DNA from: Schlesneria paludicola DSM 18645
Lineage (GTDB): Bacteria > Planctomycetota > Planctomycetia > Planctomycetales > Planctomycetaceae
Assembly (NCBI RefSeq): GCF_000255655.1
Contig: NZ_JH636436.1
Location: 590,985-654,984, forward strand
Reading direction: 5' to 3'
DNA: 64,000 nucleotides
Part shown: in pieces, positions 19,601 through 27,590 of the stretch
How the letters are laid out: each line of letters starts with the position of its first letter
Numbering within the stretch: position 1 is the stretch's first letter
The notes under the pieces: generated by a model
The model's database searches: none
Seen by the model: the letters and a program-made list of their open reading frames with translations, nothing else
Told to the model about the DNA's origin: nothing
Translations under genes and position numbers: made by a program

Positions 19601-19782
19601 ACCGAATCGACCAAAACGTTGGCGCTGGCGCCCGGAAACGCCACCGTCACCACGACGCTGGGTGGCGCAACCGAGGGGAACTGCGAGATCGGGAGCGTCT
19701 TGATCGACAACCCACCCAGAAACAAGATGATGATCGAGATGACGATCGCCAACGCGGGTCGGTGCAGGAATTGTGAGAACAT
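16615..19782 (-). CDS. RND-family multidrug efflux pump (HAE1/AcrB-like)
   Basis: Inner-membrane proton antiporter that exports drugs or hydrophobic compounds through an adaptor and outer-membrane channel. 1055 residues, the normal length. Twelve membrane segments are apparent: TM1 at the start (PALAIVISIIILFLGGLSIKTLP), the TM2-6 block from LLEAFVLVSLVVYLFLGDFRSTLIP, and the C-terminal block from LAIYIFIIVVIFVYLVLVGQYES. The proton-relay Asp pair is in IGVVVDDAIVVVEAVH. The porter-domain opening QFPSVAPPSVVVTVAFPGASANVL and the repeat-2 motif GLLGKNAILIVEFAV are typical. It follows the adaptor gene by 52 bp on the same strand, so the two are an operon. The substrate cannot be predicted. Confidence 0.96.
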   Translation of the reverse strand: MFSQFLHRPALAIVISIIILFLGGLSIKTLPISQFPSVAPPSVVVTVAFPGASANVLVDSVLVILEQAINGVPDMRYMASAATSAGEATIQIVFEPGTDPNVAVLNVQNRIQTVKNRLPPLVEREGIIVMQAMTSMLMYVNIYSTDEGHDQNFLYNYSFVNLLPEIKRVRGIGSATILGSRQYSMRVWLDMDRMRAYNLSSDDVMKAVGEQSMIGSPGRLGQATGKTSQTIEYVLTWVGRYNKPEQYEKIILRANSEGEIIRLKDVAEVELGPSYYNIYSDIDGHPSAAIVLKQLPGTNAATVIEEVKHKLEEIKEASFPPGMTFEVSYDVSAFLEASIEQVLHTLLEAFVLVSLVVYLFLGDFRSTLIPTLAVPVSLIGTFFFLQLLGMSINLITLFALVLAIGVVVDDAIVVVEAVHAKMHERHLSPYVATKEVVNEISGAIIAITLVMTAVFVPVTFMTGPVGTFYRQFGITMATSIILSGIVALTLTPVLCAMILKPHTGQVKKRGPLGMFLHLFDRGVEKVTGGYAAFLRPIVTQRMLTLLVVGGFCVAIYVVNTKLPAGFIPLEDQGMIYGIIQTPPGSTIEYTNAKSHELQEIAKKIEGVHSVSSLAGYEVLTEGRGSNAGTCLINLKPWAKRKMTSKQIITQLEHDGRAMSNVKLEFFEPPAVPGFGAAGGFSTRVLDKTNTMNYQALGEVTDKFMEALSKRKEVKGLFTFFASNYPQYELEINNDVAMQKGVSIAKAMDNLSIVIGSTWEQGFIRFGQFYKVFVQAKPEFRRYPEDFDNLFVKNDQGDMVPYSAFMKLNKLQGLNEINRYNLYPSAAIQGAPAPGYSSGEAIQAIQEVAAETLPRGYGIGWEGLSYDEAGKGNLAIYIFIIVVIFVYLVLVGQYESFILPLAVILSLPVGIFGSFLFLQFMGLANDVYCQIGLVMLVGLLGKNAILIVEFAVQRHHEGVSLKEAAIEGGKLRFRPILMTSFAFIAGLIPLVRATGPGAIGNRTIGTTAVGGMLLGTVIGVLVIPGLYYLFGQITDNGGKFIQDEVDQPLSEIIEHH

Positions 19783-19834
19783 AGTTGTGAGCGGCTCTGG
19801 TTGGATTCTGGATGTCAGTATGGCAGTGTAAGTG

Positions 19835-20929
19835 CTATTCCGCGTGGTATTTCAAATTTGAAACAACCTGCTCGGCTTGACGATCCTCATACTCCACTTT
19901 GTCGCCGTCGCGAATCTGTCGAATCCCCTCAAGCACAATCTTGTCCTCGACGCCAAGTCCCTTCTTGATGACGAAAATGTCATCCAATTCATTTCCCGTT
20001 TCGATCTCGCGCTGGTGCGCGACATCGTCTTTGTCGACAACGTAGACATATCGCTTGCTGAGCACCTCGAAGACCGCACGTTGTGGAATCACGATCGAGT
20101 CGTCTTGCACGCGACTGATCAAAATTGTGCCCGTCTGGCCATGACGCAGCAGGCGATCCGGGTTCGGGAAGTCTGCACGGAATTTGATATTCCCTGTTTC
20201 GTTGTTGAAGTCGGCCTCGATCGCGCCGATCTTGCCAACCTGCTCGAAGATGGTGTGGTTTGCCAACATCAGTTGGATTTTCAATTCATCCTTATGCTGC
20301 TTCAATTCGGTCATGTACTCGAGGTACTCTTTTTCGGGGACATTGAAGTACACCCACATCACGCTGTTGTCTGACAAAGTCGTGAGAATCTCACCTTCTT
20401 GAACCAGGCTGCCCTGCTGATGCAGCAGTCGATCGACAATGCCGTCAAACGGGGCTTTGACTGTTGCAAAGTCCAATTCGGCCTTCGCCAATTGTGCCTT
20501 GGCATCGGCCTTTGCCATCTTGGCCTGCACCAGCAAGACTTCATTCTGAGAGACCACATTCTGCTGATGCAGCTTCTGCGTGTACTGGTATTCGAGTTGC
20601 GCGAGCTTTGCCTCGGCACTCTCTGCCTCAAACTTTGACTGGTACAGAATAGGTCTGACGGTGAACAGCAGATCGTCCACCTTAACCGTCTGTCCCTCTT
20701 TGACAGGGATCGCCTCAAGATAACCCATCTCCAAGGCTCGTACCTTGATATGACGCTGCGAGTGAATTTGGCAGACGTATTGCTGGGTCACCGTCACGGG
20801 CTTGGACTGTGGATTGGTGGCCACGATCTTATGCGCCTCGTGGTGATGTTCCTCTCTGTGCGTGTTGCATGCAGGCAGGGTGAATGAAATCAGCGCCAGG
20901 CTGATTGTGAGGAGAGATGAGTGTTTCAT
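19835..20929 (-). CDS. RND efflux periplasmic adaptor (membrane-fusion lipoprotein)
   Basis: Bridges the RND pump and outer-membrane channel. The start at ATG 20929 (364 residues) gives a lipoprotein signal (MKHSSLLTISLALISFTLPAC, Cys at 21); an ATG at 20965 adds 12 residues before it. Next comes a His/Glu-rich stretch (REEHHHEAH), unusual and possibly metal-binding. The lipoyl/barrel halves follow (RHIKVRALEMGYLEAIPVKEGQTVKVDDLLF and VKAPFDGIVDRLLHQQGSLVQEGEILTTL) around a coiled-coil hairpin of about 60 residues, then the beta-barrel and membrane-proximal domains. It is the first gene of the pump operon, with candidate operator repeats 160-220 bp upstream. Confidence 0.94.
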   Translation of the reverse strand: MKHSSLLTISLALISFTLPACNTHREEHHHEAHKIVATNPQSKPVTVTQQYVCQIHSQRHIKVRALEMGYLEAIPVKEGQTVKVDDLLFTVRPILYQSKFEAESAEAKLAQLEYQYTQKLHQQNVVSQNEVLLVQAKMAKADAKAQLAKAELDFATVKAPFDGIVDRLLHQQGSLVQEGEILTTLSDNSVMWVYFNVPEKEYLEYMTELKQHKDELKIQLMLANHTIFEQVGKIGAIEADFNNETGNIKFRADFPNPDRLLRHGQTGTILISRVQDDSIVIPQRAVFEVLSKRYVYVVDKDDVAHQREIETGNELDDIFVIKKGLGVEDKIVLEGIRQIRDGDKVEYEDRQAEQVVSNLKYHAE

Positions 20930-21622
20930 GCGGTTTTTGCTCAATTGTTCGGAAGGTCGAAGCATGGGTTAGCTGGCAGAGATCGATGAGCCACATCTCA
21001 AGAAGCACAAGATTGACAATGACGTTTGCATTGAACCACAAGTGGGTCTGGATTATGCCCGCAATCTCACTTCAAGGTGTGTGGGCGACATTGTCTTTAT
21101 CTGTCACGGAACGTCACAGACTCGGTGTCTATGCGTTAAACGACAATGTCGTAAGTGACAGAGTGCCGCAACTTTGATACCTTTGCTGAATTGCAAGGTT
21201 TGCCAAGCTGATAAGACCGTTGATCGATTCATTGCGTGCCTGACTCAATAGGTGGAGTGACGGCCCGATTTGCGAAACGAAATTCGTGTATTGTATTTCC
21301 ACTTCGGACGAGGGCAAGACGGGTTGCCTTGCGTTTCAGGTATCCAACGGTAAATTCAGAAACCGAACGACGGTCTGAATGAGACGCATGCGCTTAACAG
21401 GCGTTGCCATAACGAGAAACGTCACAACGCATGAACTTTTGTGAATGTTTCGGTTTGCGAAGTCCCCGTCCACGAAAGGCGGATTACTCTGTGAGCAACC
21501 ACACGGACCGTCGATCCTTGCTTTGTCATAAGCAGGCGGTGTCGACGAGAGCGCCGGACTGAAGCCATCAACGGACTGTGTTTCGTTACGCTTGCGGCGG
21601 TGAGATCTAAGTGGCTGTGCCT
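20930..21622. other. Regulatory region between the regulator gene and the efflux operon
   Basis: About 690 bp without a supported gene. It contains the inverted repeat 21086-21095/21142-21151 and three TCTGTCAC-like sites, listed as a candidate operator. Confidence 0.5.
21086..21161. promoter_or_regulatory. Candidate operator for the efflux operon
   Basis: Perfect 10-bp arms CGACATTGTC (21086-21095) and GACAATGTCG (21142-21151) are 46 bp apart. They enclose or adjoin TCTGTCAC (21100-21107), GTCACAGA (21113-21120) and GTGACAGA (21155-21162), variants of one motif in both orientations. The site sits upstream of the adaptor gene and downstream of a winged-helix regulator gene. Confidence 0.45.
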
Positions 21623-21967
21623 CTAGGAGATGGCCTTCAGCAATTCACCGATCGTATGGTGCGATCCAAGGGCATGACGCAGCCGAAGCTTTGAATTGAT
21701 GACGTAACGATTGCGCCGACCCTCTTTGGAGACTTTGAGATACCCGGCTTCAACGAGTTCCACAACAATTCGTTGCACCATCCGCTCTGTGATTCCAACC
21801 GCGGTCGCGACATCCCGAAGTCTTTGATCGGGGGTTCGATAGAGGCACAAGAGAACGTGCGAATGATTCGTCAGAAAGGTCCATCCGAGGCTTTTGTGCG
21901 TTTCTTCGTCGCTGGATTTGATCGAGAGACTTCTGGTGGAACCGAGAGTTCTTACGTTCGATGCCAT
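21623..21967 (-). CDS. Winged-helix transcriptional regulator (MarR-like, 114 aa)
   Basis: Small single-domain DNA-binding protein. The winged helix spans about residues 30-95: a first helix (TFLTNHSHVLLCLYRTP), the helix-turn-helix LRDVATAVGITERMVQRIVVELVEAGYL with the recognition helix around ITERMVQRIV, then the basic wing KVSKEGRRNRYVI. There is no ligand-binding domain beyond a short C-terminal helix. The start at ATG 21967 is chosen; ATG 21985 is also possible, and neither has a perfect ribosome-binding site. It lies upstream of and co-oriented with the RND efflux genes, so it is a reasonable candidate for their regulator. Confidence 0.8.
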   Translation of the reverse strand: MASNVRTLGSTRSLSIKSSDEETHKSLGWTFLTNHSHVLLCLYRTPDQRLRDVATAVGITERMVQRIVVELVEAGYLKVSKEGRRNRYVINSKLRLRHALGSHHTIGELLKAIS

Positions 21968-21985
21968 AAACTTGCCCCAATACAT

Positions 21986-22424
21986 CGCAACGCAAGAACA
22001 GGATTACACGAAATACAATACGCACTTTCCGCAGGGCATCCTACCGTTGAGACCTGAAATAGGCGAGCGAAATCTCGTTGATCCGCCAATGGCCGCGAGA
22101 CGGAGGTGCAAAGGGAAAAGGCGTCTCAGCCGTCGGCAAGTGTCTCCAGTGACGAAAAGCGAAGGGACGCACGGTGGTCTTGGGGCGGGCAATGGGCGAT
22201 TGGCAAAGTGCCTGCCCCGATTCGATTGGCCCTGCACGTGTTCTTATCCTGCGCGCCGATCGATTGTCTTCGTGAAACGGAAATTGCTCTGAATCCGTGT
22301 TGATTCGTGGTCGTGTCGTTCTGTGATTGACCTTTCTGTGGGAAGAACGCGGCCCAAATAAAGCAACGCCGCACGGTCAAACCCTGCGGCGTTGCGTCAA
22401 CAAGTCGTTGGCCCTACTCGAGTT
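21986..22424. other. Intergenic region with terminator
   Basis: No supported gene in about 440 bp. The pseudopilin terminator is at 22363-22395; the remaining 370 bp showed no structure to me. Confidence 0.5.
22363..22395 (-). terminator. Terminator of the DUF1559 gene
   Basis: Perfect 11-bp arms GCAACGCCGCA/TGCGGCGTTGC with an 11-nt loop, about 30 bp after the stop codon. On the minus strand the stem is followed by TTTATTTGGG, a weak U-tract. Confidence 0.8.
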
Positions 22425-23369
22425 TCAAAATTCTCCGACCGTGTTACCATCGGCGATCAGAGCCAGATTTGCCTGCAACTGGGCGTTAATGTTCTGACTA
22501 AGGAACCGTACTGAACCATCCGCCATAGCGATCTGCATTCCGCCCGTGTGTGTACTGCCGGGCCAGGACCAACTTGCCAGTTGGCCGGGGACCGCTGTGG
22601 ATCTGCCGTAGACGGTTGTGTCCCAGTTATTGATCTTGCTGTAGGCGAACTCGATGCCCGCACCACCCACCCAGTCGAGGCAAGACCATGGTGGGGCTTG
22701 GCCGTTGTAAACCGAAAGGCAGGTCTCCGAAATCATGACGGTGTTGCTCGCACCGTCCTTGATATCGCGCATGTTGGAATTCGAACTCCATCCGAACAAG
22801 GCGCGCGTTGCAATTCCTTCCGTTGACCACAGCGACTGCGTAAACGGTGCCGAATAGTTGTTCCAAGGACTGGTCACGCTAAAGCCGTAGGATGTCAGAT
22901 ATGTCGACGATCCTGGTGTTGCCGAACATCCGTAGTACCCGTCTCCCGCATCCGTAATCGATTGAGGTCCGTTGTCGGACGGACACAGCAGCGCGGCCAG
23001 TTTTGTGGCGGCGGCTTTCGCGTTTGCGGGGTCAACTCCCTGTGGAGGTGAGCCAAATACTCCCATCGCGCTATTGTGATTGATGGTGTTGTACAAGTTC
23101 CCTTGATCGAAATTGGGCAGTAACAACACCAGCCCAGATTGGTTCTTTACGGCAGCTGACGATGCCGCGTAAGGGAAGGTGCTGAACGTGTCATGGTAAT
23201 TGTGGATTGCAAGGCCGAGTTGTTTGAGGTTGTTTTTGCACTGCGTGCGCCGTGCGGCCTCTCGTGCCTGTTGCACTGCTGGAAGCAGCAATGCGATCAG
23301 AACTGCGATGATCGCGATGACCACCAGCAATTCAATCAATGTAAACGCGCGACGGTTTCTGACAATCAT
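22425..23369 (-). CDS. DUF1559 prepilin-like protein (H-X9-DG)
   Basis: 314 residues. The N-terminus is a type IV pseudopilin signal: [20 protein letters not shown], with the class III processing site before FTLIE and a hydrophobic helix, then the family motif [30 protein letters not shown]. The C-terminal DUF1559 motif is [21 protein letters not shown], the H-X9-DG signature. The family is massively expanded in Planctomycetes. Its members are thought to be pseudopilin-like surface or secretion-associated proteins, but the function of individual copies is unknown. AAGGA at a spacing of 7 supports the ATG at 23369. It lies about 320 bp downstream of a small lipoprotein gene on the same strand, a common pairing in this phylum. 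Confidence 0.94.
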   Translation of the reverse strand: MIVRNRRAFTLIELLVVIAIIAVLIALLLPAVQQAREAARRTQCKNNLKQLGLAIHNYHDTFSTFPYAASSAAVKNQSGLVLLLPNFDQGNLYNTINHNSAMGVFGSPPQGVDPANAKAAATKLAALLCPSDNGPQSITDAGDGYYGCSATPGSSTYLTSYGFSVTSPWNNYSAPFTQSLWSTEGIATRALFGWSSNSNMRDIKDGASNTVMISETCLSVYNGQAPPWSCLDWVGGAGIEFAYSKINNWDTTVYGRSTAVPGQLASWSWPGSTHTGGMQIAMADGSVRFLSQNINAQLQANLALIADGNTVGEF

Positions 23370-23691
23370 GCCAAATCCTTACAGATGAGCTGAAAAAAAC
23401 ACTGAAACCACAACGGACAAAATCAAGACATCTCTCACGCCACCACGGTCTACGAGCGCTTCGCCAGCTGTTGATAACAGGCGGCAGGAACCCCGGCTTT
23501 CAAGACGTCATGGCGTTTTCGAATGGGGACGGTGACCGTCCCGTCATTTCAACGGGCGGTGAGTCGGGATGTGGCGCAATGGCTTCGGAGTCTTCGGCGA
23601 AGTACCGTCTTCTCGGCTGTTGCCGCCCTCTGCCGCGTCGAGTCGTCAACGGCGGCCGTTCAGATCACATCCCACATCGTCTCGAAACGCG
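23370..23691. other. Intergenic region with a 17-nt palindrome
   Basis: 320 bp between the lipoprotein and pseudopilin genes. The only structure noticed is the odd-length palindrome GGGACGGTGACCGTCCC at 23525-23541, possibly an operator or a small terminator. Confidence 0.45.
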
Positions 23692-24216
23692 CTAACGCAT
23701 GAACTTGGCGTGCGGAGTCTTTCCAGCGGGGCCGGCCCCGACTTTCGGCACTTTGAACTCAAGATTCGTCGCTCCCTCGTTCCCGATGGTGATCTTGTTA
23801 TAAGTTCCGGCTTTTGCCACATCTTTCCAACTGGCCGGAATCGCCTGAACGGCGCGACTATTCGCCGGCGGTTGATCGCTTGGTGGAACCTCGCCCGTTG
23901 GCGTCAACCACAGCGAAAACACCACGATATATGATCCCGCAGGTAACCCCTTCTTGTTCTGATAGTTCTTGATCTCGAAGGCACCTTCGGAATTTGTCAG
24001 GCCCGAGCCCTGATGCGCCGAATTACCTTCGCCCGTCGGCATGAAGGTCACCATCATTCTTTCATAGGGCTTTCCGTCGAACGTCGCGCGGCCTGATACA
24101 GGTACGAGCGTTTCCGCCGGTCCTGATGCAGACGCGACACACCCCGCGACACTCAATAAAACAAGGCCTAATCCGGCCCAAGACGCGTTAATCTGTGACA
24201 TGAGCGCCATACCCAT
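23692..24216 (-). CDS. Transthyretin-like lipoprotein (174 aa)
   Basis: Lipoprotein signal with lipobox LLSVAGC (Cys near residue 26 from ATG 24216). In-frame ATGs at 24210 and 24201 are alternative starts that also leave a usable signal. The mature part opens LVPVSGRATFDGKPYERMMVTFMP and continues SGLTNSEGAFEIKNYQNKKGLPAGSYIVVFSLW, the pattern of the carboxypeptidase-regulatory/transthyretin-like beta sandwich that is common in Planctomycete lipoproteins next to DUF1559 genes. It is predicted to sit on a membrane facing the periplasm or surface. Its partner is unknown; the nearby pseudopilin gene on the same strand is a reasonable candidate. Confidence 0.83.
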   Translation of the reverse strand: MGMALMSQINASWAGLGLVLLSVAGCVASASGPAETLVPVSGRATFDGKPYERMMVTFMPTGEGNSAHQGSGLTNSEGAFEIKNYQNKKGLPAGSYIVVFSLWLTPTGEVPPSDQPPANSRAVQAIPASWKDVAKAGTYNKITIGNEGATNLEFKVPKVGAGPAGKTPHAKFMR

Positions 24217-25094
24217 TCTGAACAGTGTTCAAAGGACGATGACGACGTCTGTCATCGTTAAACAATCGTTTCGTGCATCGAAGTTCCGGTAATTACTAAT
24301 GAAACTGGAACTCACTAATGAAACACGGATCAGCAGGTTTCGTGCCGAGTCCATTCGTTGTCGACTTGGTTGCGATGAAGTCCAAGCGGCGTCGTGGCGC
24401 GCGCGGGCGTCCTGTTAATACCATTGGGATGATTCGTCGGATTGGTCTGTGCGACGACAAATCGAATCGCGGCACGCTTCGGAAACTGCTTCAGGCTTCA
24501 GCATTTCTCGTGACGCGTCAAACCTGAATTATCACATCGATAAACCTGCCGCGAGCGGGCCAATGAGCCTGCGGGCGATACTCGGAAACCAGTGGGGACC
24601 GAGTCGTGTGCCACTACAGTGGCGGGTGGCTCTCCATTTAAGTGACTGGCCGATTGAGCGAGTCACGTTCGTCAAAAATCACCGGAATCTCTTCGCCGAT
24701 TCTGTTCGTTAACGCGATCAAATCGTGGCACAGAAGGATGCGATCAATTTCCTGAATCCGAAGTTTCACGTGAGCTTTGAATGTTCTTCATAATCCTTGA
24801 AAATAGGGCATTCGATGTGCGCGAATGATAAGTTGATGGGCATGCGTGCTGGCATACAGCGCACTCGATCGGACGATGTCCTCGGTGACATGGTCGACGC
24901 TGCTTCGGATGCCTGAAAGAAGTAAATGGGCATTGATGACGGAGCTGTTCTTCGATCGTCAGCGGGAGTGTGATACATGGACGATCGTGCACTGTCGCCT
25001 CGCCGCCAGTTGAAATAGGGGGCTCTGGCCCGATTCAAACGTGCCATGACATCGTTAAGACCAAGGCGCCTGCCCCTCTTATTTCAGCAGGTTG
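24217..25094. other. 880-bp region with no recognisable feature
   Basis: Short open frames on both strands lack ribosome-binding sites. A short direct repeat, ACTAATGAAAC, occurs twice near 24293-24320. Nothing else could be supported. Confidence 0.4.
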
Positions 25095-25922
25095 TTAGCC
25101 GGAAGTCATGTTGTCTTTCTTGGCGGGCGGGCCGAATTCGGCGGAGATGCTTCGTGCGCACAGTACCGCGGATTCAATAAGTGCAGACTGATCCAGTCGC
25201 TCATCCCGGCGGCAGAGGTGCGAAACGCAAAGGACTCCAAGCAGGCTCGAGTCACTTCCCAGCACTGCCGTCGCACAATCCCTGACACCCACGACAATGG
25301 GGCTGTCTTCGTTGGAGTATCCGCGTTTGCGAATCTCAGACAGTTGTGATTCAAGCGATTTGATCCGACTTGCCGACTCGCCTGACTGCTGCCAGTAGTC
25401 TTGACGTCGATGTTCTGGAAGCATCGACATCCCGACGAGTCCACTGACACGCCGATGCAGTTCAAACGTCGCTCCGATTCGAACGGTCAGCATCACATCT
25501 GCATCGCCCTCGGCACGAGCCACAACTAGCATCCGGTTTTGCACGACAATGTTCAGATGGCAAGATTCTCGTAGTTGTCGAGCCAATTGTTCCATATGTG
25601 GCATCGCGCGCGCGACCAGCATTTGAGTCGAACAATGCTGCGAGCCGAGTTCGAACATCTTTGTGGACAATCGATAAATCTGCCCGCTATCCCGGACCAG
25701 ATATCCACGTTCTTGAAGGCAGACCAGCACTCGATACAGCTCTTGCTTACTGCGTCCCAGCGCTTCGGCAATGCCGGTCATGCTCATACCGCGCCGCGCA
25801 TCACCCAGAAGTTCTAAAACGTCGAGGGCCTTGTCGACGGCCGGCGCGTTGTAGACGGTGGCCTCATCACCGGTAGTGACCGATCGCTTGGGGGGCGCAT
25901 CTTTCTTAGGGCCGATTTTCAT
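25095..25922 (-). CDS. IclR-family transcriptional regulator (275 aa)
   Basis: The start at ATG 25922 gives the normal IclR length of about 275; an upstream ATG at 26054 would add 44 non-homologous residues. The N-terminal winged helix spans about 28-90: VDKALDVLELLGDARRGMSMTGIAEALGRSKQELYRVLVCLQERGYLVRD. The C-terminal effector-binding GAF-like domain starts near residue 110 (MPHMEQLARQLRESCHLNIVVQNRMLVVARAE) and continues to RDCATAVLGSDSSLLGVLCVSHL. The pattern matches IclR regulators, which bind small carboxylic or aromatic effectors. No metabolic operon adjoins it, so the regulon cannot be predicted. There is no strong ribosome-binding site before the start. Confidence 0.9.
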   Translation of the reverse strand: MKIGPKKDAPPKRSVTTGDEATVYNAPAVDKALDVLELLGDARRGMSMTGIAEALGRSKQELYRVLVCLQERGYLVRDSGQIYRLSTKMFELGSQHCSTQMLVARAMPHMEQLARQLRESCHLNIVVQNRMLVVARAEGDADVMLTVRIGATFELHRRVSGLVGMSMLPEHRRQDYWQQSGESASRIKSLESQLSEIRKRGYSNEDSPIVVGVRDCATAVLGSDSSLLGVLCVSHLCRRDERLDQSALIESAVLCARSISAEFGPPAKKDNMTSG

Positions 25923-26609
25923 AAAACTCAATTTTGAAATGAGACTTTGACTGTCGATCCCGTGACCCCACGAATGTGGTTTTCGAACCGTCGAGAATAT
26001 CGAGAGTCGCTGACCCTCGCCAGCAATCGCAACGTGCGCAAGACCGAAGCTCAACAGACTGCCTGTGGTGAAGACCAGGCGCCAAAGTGTTCAGCGACAA
26101 GTCCGTACAAGGCCACATGCGCATTTCGCATCACGCAAGTTAAGATGTCTGTCTTGCTGGCTGGTCCGTTCGGATGCCCGTAACGCGTAACGGTTCACAA
26201 GTCGGGGGCTGGCTTATTTTCTCGCGGCAAACGAAAGGATTGCTCTGGGCGATGCACTGCGGATTTCAATGAACCGGGAAATTGTATTTGTTTCCCTCTC
26301 TTCGGGCTGTGCAGGGTTACACCTAACGCGCGAAATGCGCTTTCATCGAAAATGTATAACATCATTTCGATGAGTGCGCGTTTCTTTTCTTCGCCAGCGA
26401 ATTGCTGTCGCGTTTGTTTTTTCTTTTTGACATGAAAGACGAATCGGTATAATCGCGTCTGGCCGCTGGAAACTGACTGCGGGGTTGTAAGTTTCCGCTG
26501 CAGTGCAGTCTGCCTCTCCCTTCGAATCATCTCCTGTCCGAATTTACTGAAATCCATGCGAGTGGGTCGACATCTCTGGCCCCGCTGGCTTCTATGAAAG
26601 GAATTCACT
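25923..26609. other. Intergenic region containing R1 repeat copy A
   Basis: Divergent intergenic region. Its only clear structure is the R1 mobile element at 26187-26320. The plus-strand gene downstream has GAAAGGA just before its GTG start. Confidence 0.5.
26187..26320 (+). mobile_element. R1 MITE-like element, copy A
   Basis: 134-bp element beginning GTAACGGTTCACAAG and ending CTGTGCAGGGTTAC, with the internal blocks TATTTTCTCGCGGCAA and TTTCCCTCTCTTCGGG shared with five other copies in the window. TAACGCG occurs on both sides (26181-26187 and 26324-26330); allowing one mismatch the flanking direct repeat is 9 bp, consistent with a decayed target-site duplication. Confidence 0.75.
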
Positions 26610-27032
26610 GTGGTGGATCTTGTTCAGACGATCTCGTCCCAAACCGGGATTCCGGCCGAAACCGTGAAAAAAGCGATTGGATCAGTTCTGTCTTTTCTCA
26701 AAGACCAGCATGGTGAAGACGCCTTGAGTGGATTGAAGCAGTCCCTCCCGACCCACAACGAAATGCTGGCTGCATACGAGAACAGCCCGTCGGATGGGGC
26801 CTCAAATGGCCTGCTCAATGCGGTCGCCGGTCTGGCGAGCAAATTTCTGGGCGGTGGCAGCGGAGATGGCGCAAAGCTCTTGCAGGGACTGGGTCGTGCC
26901 GGCTTGGGAGTCGATCAGATTTCCGTGTTCCTGCCCAAACTCATCGAGCACTTCGAGAGCCTGCTGTCGCCTGAAATCGTGGCGAAGATCAAGGCAATTC
27001 TCACCAGTGCAGCCGCGACATCGACGAAGTAG
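26610..27032 (+). CDS. DUF2780-like small protein (140 aa)
   Basis: Starts at GTG 26610 (or the adjacent GTG 26613), with AAAGGA at a spacing of 7. The sequence has the layout I associate with DUF2780/VcgC-type proteins: an N-terminal helical segment (DLVQTISSQTGIPAETVKKAIGSVLSFLKDQ), a Gly-rich middle (LASKFLGGGSGDGAKLLQGLGRAGLG) and a C-terminal helix pair (VDQISVFLPKLIEHFESLLSPEIVAKIKAIL). There is no signal peptide or Cys. The function of the family is not established. The gene is monocistronic and ends at a clear terminator. The family assignment is from pattern memory. Confidence 0.78.
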   Translation: MVDLVQTISSQTGIPAETVKKAIGSVLSFLKDQHGEDALSGLKQSLPTHNEMLAAYENSPSDGASNGLLNAVAGLASKFLGGGSGDGAKLLQGLGRAGLGVDQISVFLPKLIEHFESLLSPEIVAKIKAILTSAAATSTK

Positions 27033-27103
27033 CTGCCGGGTTTGGACTGGCGCGAAAACGACCCGACGGCTGACGTCGTGTGAGCCGCCTCCGCTCCAAT
27101 TCG

Positions 27104-27139
27104 AAAGGCACCTGGACGTTGCAACGCCCAGGTGCCTTT
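27104..27139 (+). terminator. Terminator of the DUF2780-like gene
   Basis: Perfect 12-bp arms AAAGGCACCTGG/CCAGGTGCCTTT with a 12-nt loop, followed by CTTCTTATTTC. It lies about 70 bp after the stop codon and also separates this gene from the opposing Rhs block. Confidence 0.87.
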
Positions 27140-27190
27140 CTTCTTATTTCAGCCGTCGGTTCGTTCAGAGCTCATTCGCTCGACTCGACT

Positions 27191-27403
27191 TCAGATTGGT
27201 TTTCCTCCAGGGCTTGCGATCGAAGGTGGTGCATCTGTCGGTAGGCCGCGAGCATTGGTGACTTGCTGTTCGGCCTCTTGTCGCAGTTTCGCAATGAGCC
27301 CATGCGACACTTTGAATGGCAACTCGGAGAGTGCTGCCAAAACTAAGTTGACCTCATTGAGTGTCAACTGGAAGCTCATCTTCAAATCGTCTAATCCTTC
27401 CAT
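27191..27403 (-). CDS. Small phage-like protein (70 aa) at the end of the Rhs block
   Basis: A 70-residue product; the start at ATG 27403 has AGGA at a spacing of 6, with ATGs at 27409 and 27379 as alternatives. The core MSFQLTLNEVNLVLAALSELPFKVSHGLIAKLRQEAEQQV is a helix-turn-helix-like pair of amphipathic helices. The LTLNEVNLVLAALSELPF phrase resembles small proteins encoded next to tail-fibre genes in many phages (from memory). The C-terminal 20 residues are Pro/Gly-rich and probably disordered. It is the last gene of the co-directional Rhs/tail-fibre block, 188 bp after the fibre gene. A role in fibre assembly or oligomerisation is suggested by context only. Confidence 0.7.
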   Translation of the reverse strand: MEGLDDLKMSFQLTLNEVNLVLAALSELPFKVSHGLIAKLRQEAEQQVTNARGLPTDAPPSIASPGGKPI

Positions 27404-27590
27404 TGTCATTCCTAATCGATTGTGTCGTTGATCACGTCGTACGTGAGTGTTGATTCAAATCTCAAATTGATTTCCGAATCGCAAGTTGAGATAGCGGGGG
27501 CAACTTCTTGTCGTTCCACATTGCGATGGCGTCGTGACGTTCGAGAAGCTGCCCCCCCTTCCGATTCATTTCGTTCAACAGGCGGTAAGG

